Virus record (IMG/VR): IMGVR_UViG_3300030117_004591
Span: 1 to 50,384 of that record
Origin: a virus
Reading direction: 5' to 3' (one strand)
Length of the DNA: 50,384 nucleotides
Below the pieces are notes generated by a model. It had not been told where the DNA came from and did not search any database. It saw only the letters and a program-made list of their open reading frames with translations. Within the stretch, counting starts at the first letter, position 1. Every line of letters begins with the position of its first letter. A program made the position numbers and the translations under genes. Positions 33,960 through 41,374 of this stretch are shown in pieces.

Positions 33960-34489
33960 TGGAAAAATTACAATACATAGAGCTAGGGCCTAAAGAATCT
34001 TGGCCCAAATCATCATATGCTTCTGAAAATGGTAAAAATGAAGTAGGTGAATATGGAAATTGGTATGATTATCTTAATATAGATAGAAGAAATGAAGCTA
34101 TTAAAGGAATGAAAGCCTTGAGAGAGCAATGCCTTAGAAAAGGTACCAATATTAAGAAAATAGTTATAGAATATTCTGGATATGGAGATTCTGGTGATGA
34201 AATCTACGCTTATGTTGATAATGATGGTAAATATGAGTGGGGAGGATTCCCTGGAAACGATGAAGGCGATTGCCCTGAATTAAAGAAAACATTAGGTGAT
34301 AAAGCTGAAAATATGGTGTTTGACGCCTTATTTCAACTACTTCCTGGTGGCTGGGAAATCAATGAAGGTTCTCAAGGCCATCTGATATGGGATATTGTTA
34401 ATAATAAAGTAGAAGTTAATCACGAATGGAACGTTAGAAGTGTCGAACATGAAGATTCTGTAGCTGAGATTAGTTTTGAAGGCGTTTAA
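33959..34489 (+). CDS. DUF6878-like conserved hypothetical protein, 176 aa
   Basis: EYSGYGDSGDE, then ALFQLLPGGWEINEGSQGHLIWDI, then the HEW/HED end, resemble a conserved family of phage and plasmid proteins with a GDSG-type loop and a W-E-I-N-E-G motif. Function unknown. It is followed directly by a DUF6915-like gene, a pairing seen elsewhere as far as I recall. The start follows AAGGAGAATTCTA. Confidence 0.6.
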   Translation: MEKLQYIELGPKESWPKSSYASENGKNEVGEYGNWYDYLNIDRRNEAIKGMKALREQCLRKGTNIKKIVIEYSGYGDSGDEIYAYVDNDGKYEWGGFPGNDEGDCPELKKTLGDKAENMVFDALFQLLPGGWEINEGSQGHLIWDIVNNKVEVNHEWNVRSVEHEDSVAEISFEGV

Positions 34490-34835
34490 TCATTGCAAGT
34501 CTAGTAAATCTAGATTTGGAGGCAAAGAAGAAGACTATCATGCTATACATGCTTGGTTTGATGAATCTAAAGCACATGTGCCAGACATCAGACATAGAAT
34601 GTTAAGGCATCATAGTCAAGGGATAGAAGAATGCGAGAAAACCTTTGGTATATATCTGCAAAATAGCGATGGAAAAAAAGTGCCAGTGAAATCTATAGCG
34701 GAGCAGCACATACTGGAAGACCTAGGGTTTATTCCTACATTACAAGACTGGATATCTAATATCTATATAAAATCTTGGATGAATCACGGACAAGGAAAAC
34801 GTGGTGCAAGGAACAAAAAATTGAATCTGGCGTGA
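34476..34835 (+). CDS. DUF6915-like conserved protein, 119 aa
   Basis: The sequence SRFGGKEEDYHAIHAWFDESKAHVPDIRHRM, then HHSQGIEECEKTFGIYLQNSDGK and GFIPTLQDWISNIYIKSWM has the pattern of a known small family of unknown function that I associate with DUF6915. His-rich elements (HAIHAW, RHRMLRHH) are conspicuous. The start appears to be TTG at 34476, overlapping the preceding stop; it is weakly supported. Confidence 0.65.
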   Translation: MKAFNHCKSSKSRFGGKEEDYHAIHAWFDESKAHVPDIRHRMLRHHSQGIEECEKTFGIYLQNSDGKKVPVKSIAEQHILEDLGFIPTLQDWISNIYIKSWMNHGQGKRGARNKKLNLA

Positions 34836-34921
34836 TTCTATCGTGGTCTAAGAGAGCTGGAATTATAACACACAAGTAGCTTATTATTCTAGCTCTCTTT
34901 TCCCTTGTTTGTATCAGAATC
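34781..34921 (+). ncRNA. Strong hairpin with alternative flanking pairings (block F)
   Basis: AAGAGAGCT with AGCTCTCTT (34850-34858 with 34891-34899) is extended inwards by about ten more pairs with one mismatch. The stem is followed by TTCCCTTGTTT, so it could terminate transcription weakly. Around it, GATTCT (34834-34839) can pair with AGAATC (34916-34921), but the overlapping CGTGATTC (34831-34838) can instead pair with GAATCACG (34781-34788) at the end of the upstream gene. Two mutually exclusive folds are therefore possible. Confidence 0.6.
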
Positions 34922-34966
34922 TATCCTTATATTGTGAAGCAAGTTTATTATAAAATAGAGGGAAAT

Positions 34967-35125
34967 ATGCCTACAAATTCTGAAATCGATGATGCTGTAA
35001 TCAAGACTTATTTAGAAATATATTTGAATGCTTTAAATGAACAAAAGTCATATAAATATATAAATATAATTAAGTCTAGAATACAAGAGCTGCTTCAGAA
35101 ACGAATGTACATTTTATCAAAATAA
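34967..35125 (+). CDS. Small helical protein, 52 aa
   Basis: The start is ATG 34967, after AGAGGGAAAT; an upstream in-frame GTG at 34934 has no better site. It is helical (TYLEIYLNALNEQKSYKYINI, then SRIQELLQKRMYILSK). No family is recognised. It precedes the recombination gene by 13 bases. Confidence 0.6.
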   Translation: MPTNSEIDDAVIKTYLEIYLNALNEQKSYKYINIIKSRIQELLQKRMYILSK

Positions 35126-35138
35126 ATAAGGAGAATCC

Positions 35139-35600
35139 ATGGAAGAGAAAGAAATTCCACAAGGGGATAGTGCCCCCAAAATCGTACCAATAAGAAATGA
35201 AAAATGGATGTCAGATAATATAGAAAAGCTAGCAGATGCTCTGTCAAGAGCACAATCAGAAATGAAAGGTGCGCAAAAGAAGTCTACCAATCCTTTCTTT
35301 AAATCTAGCTATGCTGATCTACATACATGTATTGAAGCATCCTTTCCACATCTTACCAAACACGGATTATCTGTGATACAAGGTAATGATGTAGATGAAA
35401 GAGGAAGTTTTTATGTCACAACTATGTTACTACATAGCTCTGGACAATGGATAAAATCTAAATTGAAAATGCCTATAACAAAAGCTGATGCACAAGGTGT
35501 AGGAGCTACTATAACATATGCACGTAGATTTGCTTTATGTGCAATGGTAGGTATTTCTCAGTATGACGATGACGGTGAATCAATAACTAATCATAAATAA
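35139..35600 (+). CDS. Erf-family single-strand annealing protein, 153 aa
   Basis: The Erf pattern is clear: ALSRAQSEMKGAQKKSTNPFFKSSYADLHTCIE, then LTKHGLSVIQG, LHSSGQWIKSKLKMPI and ADAQGVGATITYARRFAL with MVGI. Erf proteins form rings that anneal homologous single strands in phage recombination and genome circularisation. The neighbour is an SSB-like gene, its usual partner. The end is acidic (QYDDDGESITN). Confidence 0.92.
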   Translation: MEEKEIPQGDSAPKIVPIRNEKWMSDNIEKLADALSRAQSEMKGAQKKSTNPFFKSSYADLHTCIEASFPHLTKHGLSVIQGNDVDERGSFYVTTMLLHSSGQWIKSKLKMPITKADAQGVGATITYARRFALCAMVGISQYDDDGESITNHK

Positions 35601-35610
35601 GGAGAAAAAG

Positions 35611-36165
35611 ATGGCCATAAAAACAATGCAAGCAGGTGGTGGCGGAGGTGAAAAGTTCGCTGAAGGATGGCACGAAGTGTCTATATCTAAAGCTGAAACT
35701 GGAACTTACGGCACTGGTGATGCAGAAAAAGCATATATTGAAATAAATATGCAAGATTATCCTGATAATATGAGTTTTAGAGTGTATGAAACATTCAATA
35801 AAACTACTAATGAGGAGTTTAAAGTTGCTAATTTATTCAAACATGCTAACGCTGGTATTGTTGGAGTATTGAAAGACCCTAATGGCAAGAACCCATTAAT
35901 TCAATATGATGACGATCCAAAGAATCTTGTAGGTAAAACTATTCAAGTTTATATCTATAAAGAACAAAAGACTGGTAACGGATATAGTAGAGTATTTGAT
36001 ACTGTCGCCCCTGTAACACAGGAAGGTGAGCACATATCATATACACCTGAACAAGTTGCTAGTATCAAGAATAGTATTTTCAAGCAAGTAGAAAAGAAAA
36101 TGGAAGCAGAAGCTAAGTCAGCACCTGCAACTACTGGATTATCTGCTGAAGAAATACCCTTCTAA
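35611..36165 (+). CDS. Single-stranded DNA-binding-like protein, 184 aa
   Basis: Gly-rich N-terminus, then a beta-rich body (EGWHEVSISKAETGTYGTGD, AYIEINMQDYPDNMSFRVYETFN), resembling the DUF669 and related SSB-type proteins next to annealing proteins. The C-terminus ends SAEEIPF, the acidic-plus-phenylalanine tail used by SSBs to recruit partners. It probably coats single-stranded DNA for Erf and the helicase. Confidence 0.75.
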   Translation: MAIKTMQAGGGGGEKFAEGWHEVSISKAETGTYGTGDAEKAYIEINMQDYPDNMSFRVYETFNKTTNEEFKVANLFKHANAGIVGVLKDPNGKNPLIQYDDDPKNLVGKTIQVYIYKEQKTGNGYSRVFDTVAPVTQEGEHISYTPEQVASIKNSIFKQVEKKMEAEAKSAPATTGLSAEEIPF

Positions 36166-36176
36166 ATAAAAAACTG

Positions 36177-36351
36177 AAAAGAGAGCCAATAACTGGTCCT
36201 CCTGTAAAGTTTTCCCACAAAACTATAGATGGGATGGAAACAAAGACACAAGCATAGTCTTTACAGGGAAAATAAGTCCTACCGATAGAACATTATATTT
36301 ACGAATATAAGTTACTATTTTAAGGCAAAGGAATATGTGAGGCTCTCTTTT
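36177..36351 (+). ncRNA. Structured non-coding block D
   Basis: An 11-pair perfect closing helix joins AAAAGAGAGCC (36177-36187) with GGCTCTCTTTT (36341-36351). Inside are CCTGTAAAG/CTTTACAGG (36201-36209, 36259-36267) with a smaller hairpin within, and TTATAT/ATATAA (36293-36298, 36305-36310). The whole 175-base element is a compact closed multibranch structure ending just before the next gene's ribosome binding site. It would be a good small-RNA candidate. Confidence 0.75.
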
Positions 36352-36369
36352 ACAACCAGAGGAGACCCA

Positions 36370-36639
36370 ATGTACGGATTACCAAAGAAACAGAAATATA
36401 CAGTCAGGAATCATATAACAGACTTTTTAAAAATGAAATTAATGCAAAATACTAAATTCTACACACATGACATTCAAAACCTATCTAATGCATGGTTTGC
36501 ACGTTTTAATCACAGATTAGGTAGCACTGAAACTTATACTAGAGAATTTAGAAGAATGAGATTAGATGAAATTATAGAAGTTGAAAAACTAAATAGAGTT
36601 AATAAAGAACAGCTCTGGAGGATAAAAGGAATTAAATGA
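36370..36639 (+). CDS. Small basic, possibly winged-helix protein, 89 aa
   Basis: ATG 36370 is chosen because AGAGGAG precedes it; an upstream GTG at 36337 lies inside the structured element. The sequence (VRNHITDFLKMKLMQNTKFYTHDIQNL, then RFNHRLGSTETYTREFRRMR) has the helix-turn-helix-plus-wing order of small DNA-binding proteins near primases. It overlaps the primase-helicase start by four bases, so they are coupled. Confidence 0.65.
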   Translation: MYGLPKKQKYTVRNHITDFLKMKLMQNTKFYTHDIQNLSNAWFARFNHRLGSTETYTREFRRMRLDEIIEVEKLNRVNKEQLWRIKGIK

Positions 36640-38369
36640 TAAAAGAATACGCTTTTGGCTTAGCAAATAGACATCATTTTGGAGATATATCTGAATTAGA
36701 TAATTGGGCAGGAATGGCTCAAGATACATTTATGTCTTTGTGGGATTATGATGGGCATGTTGTTGAGTATGTTAAAGAAAAGAAAACTTTATCTAGTTAC
36801 GATGGAATATTATATATGCCAGACGAGTTTATATTAGATGTAGACGGCACTAATCCAGAAAATGCAAAACAAAAAGCTATTGGCTTAACTATATTGTTAG
36901 ACGATTTATGCATACCATATCAGCCATACTTTTCTGGCACAGGATTTCATTTAGGAATACCTGGTCAAGCGTTTAGATGGAAACCGTGTCCAGATTTGCA
37001 TTTAAAAGTAAAAGAAGAACTCATGTCTAAAGGCATATACGAATATGCAGATTCATCTGTATCAGATAAGACAAGACTTATTAGAGTAGTAAATACATTA
37101 AATAGTAAATCTAAATTATGGAAAATACCGTTAAGTAAAGCTGAATTAAATGGCTCTATTGAAGAAATTCAAAAGCTAGCATCAGGTAAAAGACATAATT
37201 ATGAATGGATTACATTAGAATGTGAGCCCGCATTTGATGTATTAAAAAGAAAAACTAAAGGCAGTGATAAGAAATTTGAAACTGTAACTTTAGGTAGAAA
37301 TCCTGATCCTGTATGGTATCCATGTATCCAAAAGATGTTAGACGGCAGTCCTCAAGGTTCTAGGCATCAATTGGCTCTACGGATAGCTGCACACTTAAGA
37401 TGGAGGTATCCAGAACATGTAGTTAGAATTATCATGGAAGATTGGAGGCAAAGAGTTGATATTAAATCTCATCCGTTTAGCAAAAATGAGATGGATAAAA
37501 TAGTAACTGATTGCTATGAAGGTCATAATGGTAACGGCTATAATTATGGTTGCAGCGATGTTTGGATGGATAAAAACTGTCAATCTACTTGTAGGTTGTA
37601 TAAAGCTAAAGCTTCTCAAAATACTATGGATGCAGCAAGTATGGAAAAAGAACTTGTTGAGTTTCTTACTAGGGACCACAATCCAATTAATATAGGCGAA
37701 GCTTATGGTGGTGATTATCCTGTGTATCCAGGTGAAGTGGTTATCATACAGGCTCCTCCTAAATCTATGAAGACTATGTTATTGCAAAATTGGGTAAATA
37801 CCTTTAAGCGTAACACATATTTCTTAGAAATGGAGATGAGTCCAAGACAAATGTGGATGAGATTTGTTATGATAAATAATAAATGGAACGAAGAGCAATT
37901 AAAAGAGTATTACAGTCAGTATTCTAACGGAATCAGCAAAGACTTTGACTGGCTAACCGTAGATTACAGTAGTTGTTTTGCTCATGAATTGCAAAAGCGT
38001 ATACAAATGCTTCCTCAGAAACCTGAGATAGTAGTTGTAGACCACATGGGCTTGTTTAAAAGCAAGAGAACAGATAATAATATGAAAGTAGAGGAGGTTT
38101 CTCAGTCATTAATGGAGCTTGCTATACATAATAATATTATTGTATTTGCTGTATCTGAGATAACTAAATCAGCTTATAACGAAGGAATGAATATTGCGTC
38201 AGCAAAAGGCTCGTTTCGTATTGCTTATAATGCTAATAAAGTTATATCTATAACACCATTTAAAGATAGTGATAATCTTATACAAATGTTGAAAGTAGAG
38301 AGTACAGCTAATAGAGAGAAAGAAAATCTTGATGTTCAGCTTAATGTTAAGGGAGCTATTATAGGATGA
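36636..38369 (+). CDS. Primase-helicase fusion: AEP primase with DnaB/RecA-like ATPase, 577 aa
   Basis: N-terminal AEP primase motifs: LDVDG (about 67-71) with two metal-binding Asp, FSGTGFHLGIP (about 99-109), and TRLIRVVNTLNSKSKLWK (about 146-163) with the R of motif III. A central four-cysteine set (C230, C306, C315, C319) could bind a metal or iron-sulphur cluster. The C-terminal helicase has a degenerate Walker A (APPKSMKT, 373-380), LEMEMS (about 397-402), and Walker B IVVVDH (465-470). It should prime and unwind DNA; with no polymerase gene here, host polymerase is presumably used. Confidence 0.88.
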   Translation: MIKEYAFGLANRHHFGDISELDNWAGMAQDTFMSLWDYDGHVVEYVKEKKTLSSYDGILYMPDEFILDVDGTNPENAKQKAIGLTILLDDLCIPYQPYFSGTGFHLGIPGQAFRWKPCPDLHLKVKEELMSKGIYEYADSSVSDKTRLIRVVNTLNSKSKLWKIPLSKAELNGSIEEIQKLASGKRHNYEWITLECEPAFDVLKRKTKGSDKKFETVTLGRNPDPVWYPCIQKMLDGSPQGSRHQLALRIAAHLRWRYPEHVVRIIMEDWRQRVDIKSHPFSKNEMDKIVTDCYEGHNGNGYNYGCSDVWMDKNCQSTCRLYKAKASQNTMDAASMEKELVEFLTRDHNPINIGEAYGGDYPVYPGEVVIIQAPPKSMKTMLLQNWVNTFKRNTYFLEMEMSPRQMWMRFVMINNKWNEEQLKEYYSQYSNGISKDFDWLTVDYSSCFAHELQKRIQMLPQKPEIVVVDHMGLFKSKRTDNNMKVEEVSQSLMELAIHNNIIVFAVSEITKSAYNEGMNIASAKGSFRIAYNANKVISITPFKDSDNLIQMLKVESTANREKENLDVQLNVKGAIIG

Positions 38370-38566
38370 AAAACATACTATATAAAGTAAATAATATAGT
38401 AAGGTACACTTTATGTGGCAGTTGTGAAAAGGGAATTGAATGGGAGTATGAATTAGATCATGCTCCTAATCATTCCTTGTGCTACTGTATACATGAAAGC
38501 TATCCAAATTTAATTAAACAGTTTATAAAACGAAAAATAAGGAGAAAGGATGAACCCATATTCTGA
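38366..38566 (+). CDS. Small cysteine-containing protein, 66 aa
   Basis: CGSC (18-21) and CYC (about 39-41) suggest a zinc-binding hook. The tail is lysine/arginine-rich (LIKQFIKRKIRRKDE). Its start overlaps the primase-helicase stop by four bases and its end overlaps the next gene by 17. No family is recognised. Confidence 0.65.
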   Translation: MKNILYKVNNIVRYTLCGSCEKGIEWEYELDHAPNHSLCYCIHESYPNLIKQFIKRKIRRKDEPIF

Positions 38567-39341
38567 TATAAGAAAAGTACCTCTTGATTACCAAGGGATA
38601 CAATCAAATGCTTATTCTGTGCAAAGACAGGATATAGATAAAGAAGGGCAATTTAAATGGAAGGAAGTAGGTACAGTTAGCAATAACTATCTACTTATCG
38701 ACAATGCTAGAGTAAGAAATATGGCTGAAGAAATAGCTACTAATTCTAATTTAAACATGGAAGAAGAGAAAACATTCTTTGATGGTAGAAGATATGCTAT
38801 AAGCTATATAGCTAGAGATAATAGTATTGGAGAAGTTGCTCCTGGTGATCCCGTAGCTATTGGATTCCAAATGTGGAATAGTTATGATGGTAGCACATCT
38901 TTAGGATTTAAAATGATGATATATAGACTTGTTTGTACTAATGGTATGATGAGTCACGATGTATTAAATAAATATAGATTCAGACATAGTCCTGATAGTG
39001 AAAACTGGGAAGAAGAGCTAGAGAAAGTATCTGGTATTCTTCAGGCTGGTGGTGAAGGTAGACATAGTTCAGTTAATCAGATGATATCTAGCTTCAAAAG
39101 ATTAAATACAGCTCAAGTTGATGTAAATGAATTAAGTGATATAAGATTTAATCACTTAGATAACATTCCTACGGGAACTTGGGGATCTGTAGTAGATAGA
39201 TTTCTAACTAAAGGTAATTCTGGATGGGATCTATTGAATGCAGCAACAGATGAATTATGGCATAAAGAAAAGCCGACAGTTGCATCATACAATCATAATG
39301 CTACAATAGTAGATGGATTGTGTAACTGGGTAGCAGCATAA
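38550..39341 (+). CDS. DUF932 protein, 263 aa
   Basis: The order NPYSDIRKVPLDYQGIQSN, then GDPVAIGFQMWNSYDGSTSLGFKMMIYRLVCTNGM, then an HKEK/VDGLCNW end, matches the DUF932 family of phage/plasmid-like proteins; the CTNGM box is characteristic. The family is widespread in phages near replication genes, with no established activity. The start follows AATAAGGAGAAAGG. Confidence 0.85.
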   Translation: MNPYSDIRKVPLDYQGIQSNAYSVQRQDIDKEGQFKWKEVGTVSNNYLLIDNARVRNMAEEIATNSNLNMEEEKTFFDGRRYAISYIARDNSIGEVAPGDPVAIGFQMWNSYDGSTSLGFKMMIYRLVCTNGMMSHDVLNKYRFRHSPDSENWEEELEKVSGILQAGGEGRHSSVNQMISSFKRLNTAQVDVNELSDIRFNHLDNIPTGTWGSVVDRFLTKGNSGWDLLNAATDELWHKEKPTVASYNHNATIVDGLCNWVAA

Positions 39342-39344
39342 AAT

Positions 39345-39741
39345 TATAGGTGTCTACGAGCGTAAAACATAATCCCAAGGGTATCCAAGCGTGCATGTAC
39401 GGAGTGAATCCAATGGGCGGTGTGAATAATTAATAGAGTCCGCAGGTGATGCATCAGTCATTTAATTGGCAGCCAATAAAGTAACATAACGGTAACTGTT
39501 ACACGTTAATTATTCAACCTGACGAGGTTATAGAGACATAAGAGAGGGAAACTAATAGCTGTGCTCAGCTCTCACCTATATTGAATTGCTGTCCCATGGC
39601 GATAGTATTTGAAGACTAGGCTACAATGTATAAATCCGATGTCGGCTCATTGCGAGAGACTAGGAGGGCAGCAATAGAATTGTGGAGGCCTGAAGAATTT
39701 TTCGTTGAAAATGACGACAAGATATGCTAACTTTAGGCCTC
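39345..39741 (+). ncRNA. Structured non-coding block E
   Basis: TATAGGTG/CACCTATA (39345-39352 with 39573-39580) closes a domain of about 235 bases. Inside are TGAATAATTAA/TTAATTATTCA (39423-39433 with 39506-39516, 11 pairs), which interleaves with GCGG/CCGC (39417-39420, 39440-39443), and the hairpin AACCT-GACG-AGGTT (39517-39530). Downstream are ATTGCTG/CAGCAAT extended by CCC/GGG with one bulge (39586-39596, 39666-39675) and GAGGCCT/AGGCCTC (about 39684-39690 with 39735-39741). An agAGAG...CTCTc pair also occurs. No gene is seen. Confidence 0.7.
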
Positions 39742-39763
39742 TGCATTAACTTTGGAGGGATTA

Positions 39764-39886
39764 ATGAGTAAAGTCGAAAAAAATAGACTTAAAAAGCAAA
39801 TTCTAAGGCTAATTAAGAAAAAAAGAAATAGAGAAGCTGGGCTATTAATTCAAAGGTACAAAAGTAAGTACGGAGAACTAAGCTAA
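39764..39886 (+). CDS. Small lysine/arginine-rich protein, 40 aa
   Basis: ATG 39764 follows GGAGGGATTA. The peptide is highly basic and helical (MSKVEKNRLKKQILRLIKKK...). Its stop overlaps the next ATG (TAATG). A nucleic-acid-binding role is likely on charge alone. Confidence 0.65.
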   Translation: MSKVEKNRLKKQILRLIKKKRNREAGLLIQRYKSKYGELS

Positions 39887-40155
39887 TGAAAGAAATAAGT
39901 AAAGGATTTCTTAGAAAAGACACTAAAGCATATAGACCAGATAAGGAAACTGGTAAATGGAGAGGTGTTGAAACTAAAAATGGTCAGTTTGCTACTATAA
40001 AGCCTGGCTGGTTTGGAGAATTGACCATAAATAAAAAATCACATAAAATAGAAATATGGGCTTTCAATACAAAATGGGGAGCTCAAAGTTTGTTTTACAA
40101 AATAACTGAAAATACAGATAAAAAGGAGGATTATGACAGATCATCAGAGTTCTGA
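39886..40155 (+). CDS. Hypothetical basic protein, 89 aa
   Basis: The central GQFATIKPGWFGELTINKKSHKIEIWAFNTKWG is beta-rich; the C-terminus is helical. No family is recognised. The end overlaps the Nmad1-like gene by 23 bases, which also carries that gene's AAAAGGAGGAT. Confidence 0.65.
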   Translation: MKEISKGFLRKDTKAYRPDKETGKWRGVETKNGQFATIKPGWFGELTINKKSHKIEIWAFNTKWGAQSLFYKITENTDKKEDYDRSSEF

Positions 40156-40480
40156 ATATCAAATTGAAGTACGATATCCTAAAACTTTAAATAAGTTTAA
40201 GCAAATTCAAAAAGAGCAATTAGAATTGTTCTGTAAAAAGCAATTAGATTATGGTCCAAGTAATATAGGTCTAGGAAAATCAAAACCTGAAAAACCTGAA
40301 GATATAAGGCTATCAGCAATGGGGCTAGGTATACGTATGCAAGATAAAATATCTCGCTTTTTAAACCTGTCTATGAACGATAAAGAGCCTAATAATGAAA
40401 GCTTAGATGATACTTTAATAGATATAGCTAATTATGCTATAATGGGTTTAATAGTTAGAAACAAAAAATGGGGGAAATAA
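40133..40480 (+). CDS. Nmad1 / DUF1599-like nucleotide-modification-associated protein, 115 aa
   Basis: The pattern FCKKQLDYGPSNIGLG, then MGLGIRMQDKISRFLNLS, then ESLDDTLIDIANYAIMG fits the Nmad1 helical family found in phages near nucleotide-metabolism genes. The D...R.DK...N.SL.DT..D.ANY residues are the conserved core. Whether it modifies or senses nucleotides is not shown. Confidence 0.8.
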   Translation: MTDHQSSEYQIEVRYPKTLNKFKQIQKEQLELFCKKQLDYGPSNIGLGKSKPEKPEDIRLSAMGLGIRMQDKISRFLNLSMNDKEPNNESLDDTLIDIANYAIMGLIVRNKKWGK

Positions 40481-40659
40481 TGCCTACAAAAAAGAAAGAA
40501 AGCGAAAAAGCAGTAAAACAGTCTAAAAAAATAGACTATAAAATATCTAAAGAAGATATGGATAAGTTGTATGATGTTATAAATGAAATGCAAGAAAACT
40601 TAAACTATGTAAATGATAAGCTTGCAAGAATAATAGATAGGATGGGTTTAAACATATGA
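40480..40659 (+). CDS. Small coiled-coil protein, 59 aa
   Basis: ATG 40480 overlaps the previous stop (TAATG) and follows GGGGGAAA, which makes it a better start than an in-frame ATG at 40468. It has a lysine-rich N-terminus and a coiled coil (DKLYDVINEMQENLNYVNDKLARIIDRMG). No family is recognised. Confidence 0.65.
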   Translation: MPTKKKESEKAVKQSKKIDYKISKEDMDKLYDVINEMQENLNYVNDKLARIIDRMGLNI

Positions 40660-40934
40660 AAAATAAACAAACAAGAAAACCTACAAATCTCGAATTAAAA
40701 ACAGCAATAAACAATCTTATTATGGAATTGGGCTATATACAGCAAGGAATGCGAAATTTAGATTCTATAGTTTCTGCTTATATAGACTATAATGAAGATA
40801 CAAATAAGTTTAAAGAATGGTTAAAAGCAAAATATAACGAGGAGAAGAATGAACCAAACACAGAAAACACTACAAAGAGCTCTAAAGGAGATTCACAAGC
40901 TAAAGTCAGAAATATCAAATCTAAAAAAGCATAA
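40656..40934 (+). CDS. Small coiled-coil, lysine-rich protein, 92 aa
   Basis: It overlaps the previous stop by four bases. A helical middle (LELKTAINNLIMELGYIQQGMRNLD) is followed by an Asn/Lys/Ser-rich tail. The tail is encoded by the same DNA as the first 86 bases of the next gene, in a different frame. Confidence 0.6.
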   Translation: MKNKQTRKPTNLELKTAINNLIMELGYIQQGMRNLDSIVSAYIDYNEDTNKFKEWLKAKYNEEKNEPNTENTTKSSKGDSQAKVRNIKSKKA

Positions 40935-41079
40935 AGCCGAAGAAGTTGTTCCAATAATAGATTCTAAGAATCTTGTAAAATCTAGAGTAGATGAAATATG
41001 CTCAGATAGAGAAAAAGCTTTAGAAAGACTTTCAATTAAATTATTTGGGAGGGTCTATGCCAAGCAAGAGCAAAACTAA
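40849..41079 (+). CDS. Small coiled-coil protein, 76 aa (overlapping frame)
   Basis: ATG 40849 has GAGGAGAAG just upstream. The N-terminus is a coiled coil (TLQRALKEIHKLKSEISNLKKH). It overlaps the upstream gene by 86 bases in a different frame and the resolvase gene by 23 bases. The good ribosome binding site favours a real gene. Confidence 0.6.
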   Translation: MNQTQKTLQRALKEIHKLKSEISNLKKHKAEEVVPIIDSKNLVKSRVDEICSDREKALERLSIKLFGRVYAKQEQN

Positions 41080-41374
41080 AGGAAATACATTTGAAAGATT
41101 AATAGTAAATAAGGCTAAAGATCTTGGTCTTAAAGCTAAAAGAGCTTGGGGGTCTAACGGTCAATCTATAGGTTGGCACGAAGAAGTAGATGTTCTTATA
41201 GATGAGCACTTTACAATACAAGCTAAATGTCGTAAAAAATTAGCAGACTTTTTAATTCCTAGCGAACATGTTGACTCGGTAGTATTCAAACAAGATAGAG
41301 GTGAAACTTTGATATTATTAAGGTTTGACGATTTCTTAAAAAATCATTACATGAAACCAAGGAGTAAAAAATGA
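41057..41374 (+). CDS. Holliday-junction-resolvase-like PDDEXK nuclease, 105 aa
   Basis: Starting at ATG 41057 (after GGGAGGG) rather than an upstream TTG. E13 (NTFERLIV), D45 (EEVDVLID) and Q55-A-K57 (FTIQAKCRKK) make a PD-(D/E)xK-type site, with RAWGSNGQSIGWHE before it as in archaeal-type Hjc and phage resolvases. It would cut recombination and replication branches before packaging. It is near the end of the early operon. Confidence 0.8.
   Translation: MPSKSKTKGNTFERLIVNKAKDLGLKAKRAWGSNGQSIGWHEEVDVLIDEHFTIQAKCRKKLADFLIPSEHVDSVVFKQDRGETLILLRFDDFLKNHYMKPRSKK

Noticed and set aside
34850-34899. Block F hairpin as a simple intrinsic terminator
   Set aside because: Only TTTTCCCTTGTTT follows, with no clean T run, and the flanks have alternative pairings; a terminator function is possible but not the only reading.
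36337-36369. A start at 36337 for the small gene before the primase-helicase
   Set aside because: This GTG lies within the closing helix of block D; ATG 36370 has AGAGGAG directly upstream.
29283-39763. tRNA genes in the non-coding blocks
   Set aside because: Isolated GGTTC-like strings (for example near 29563 and 31894) lack a T-stem, an anticodon arm or an acceptor stem around them.
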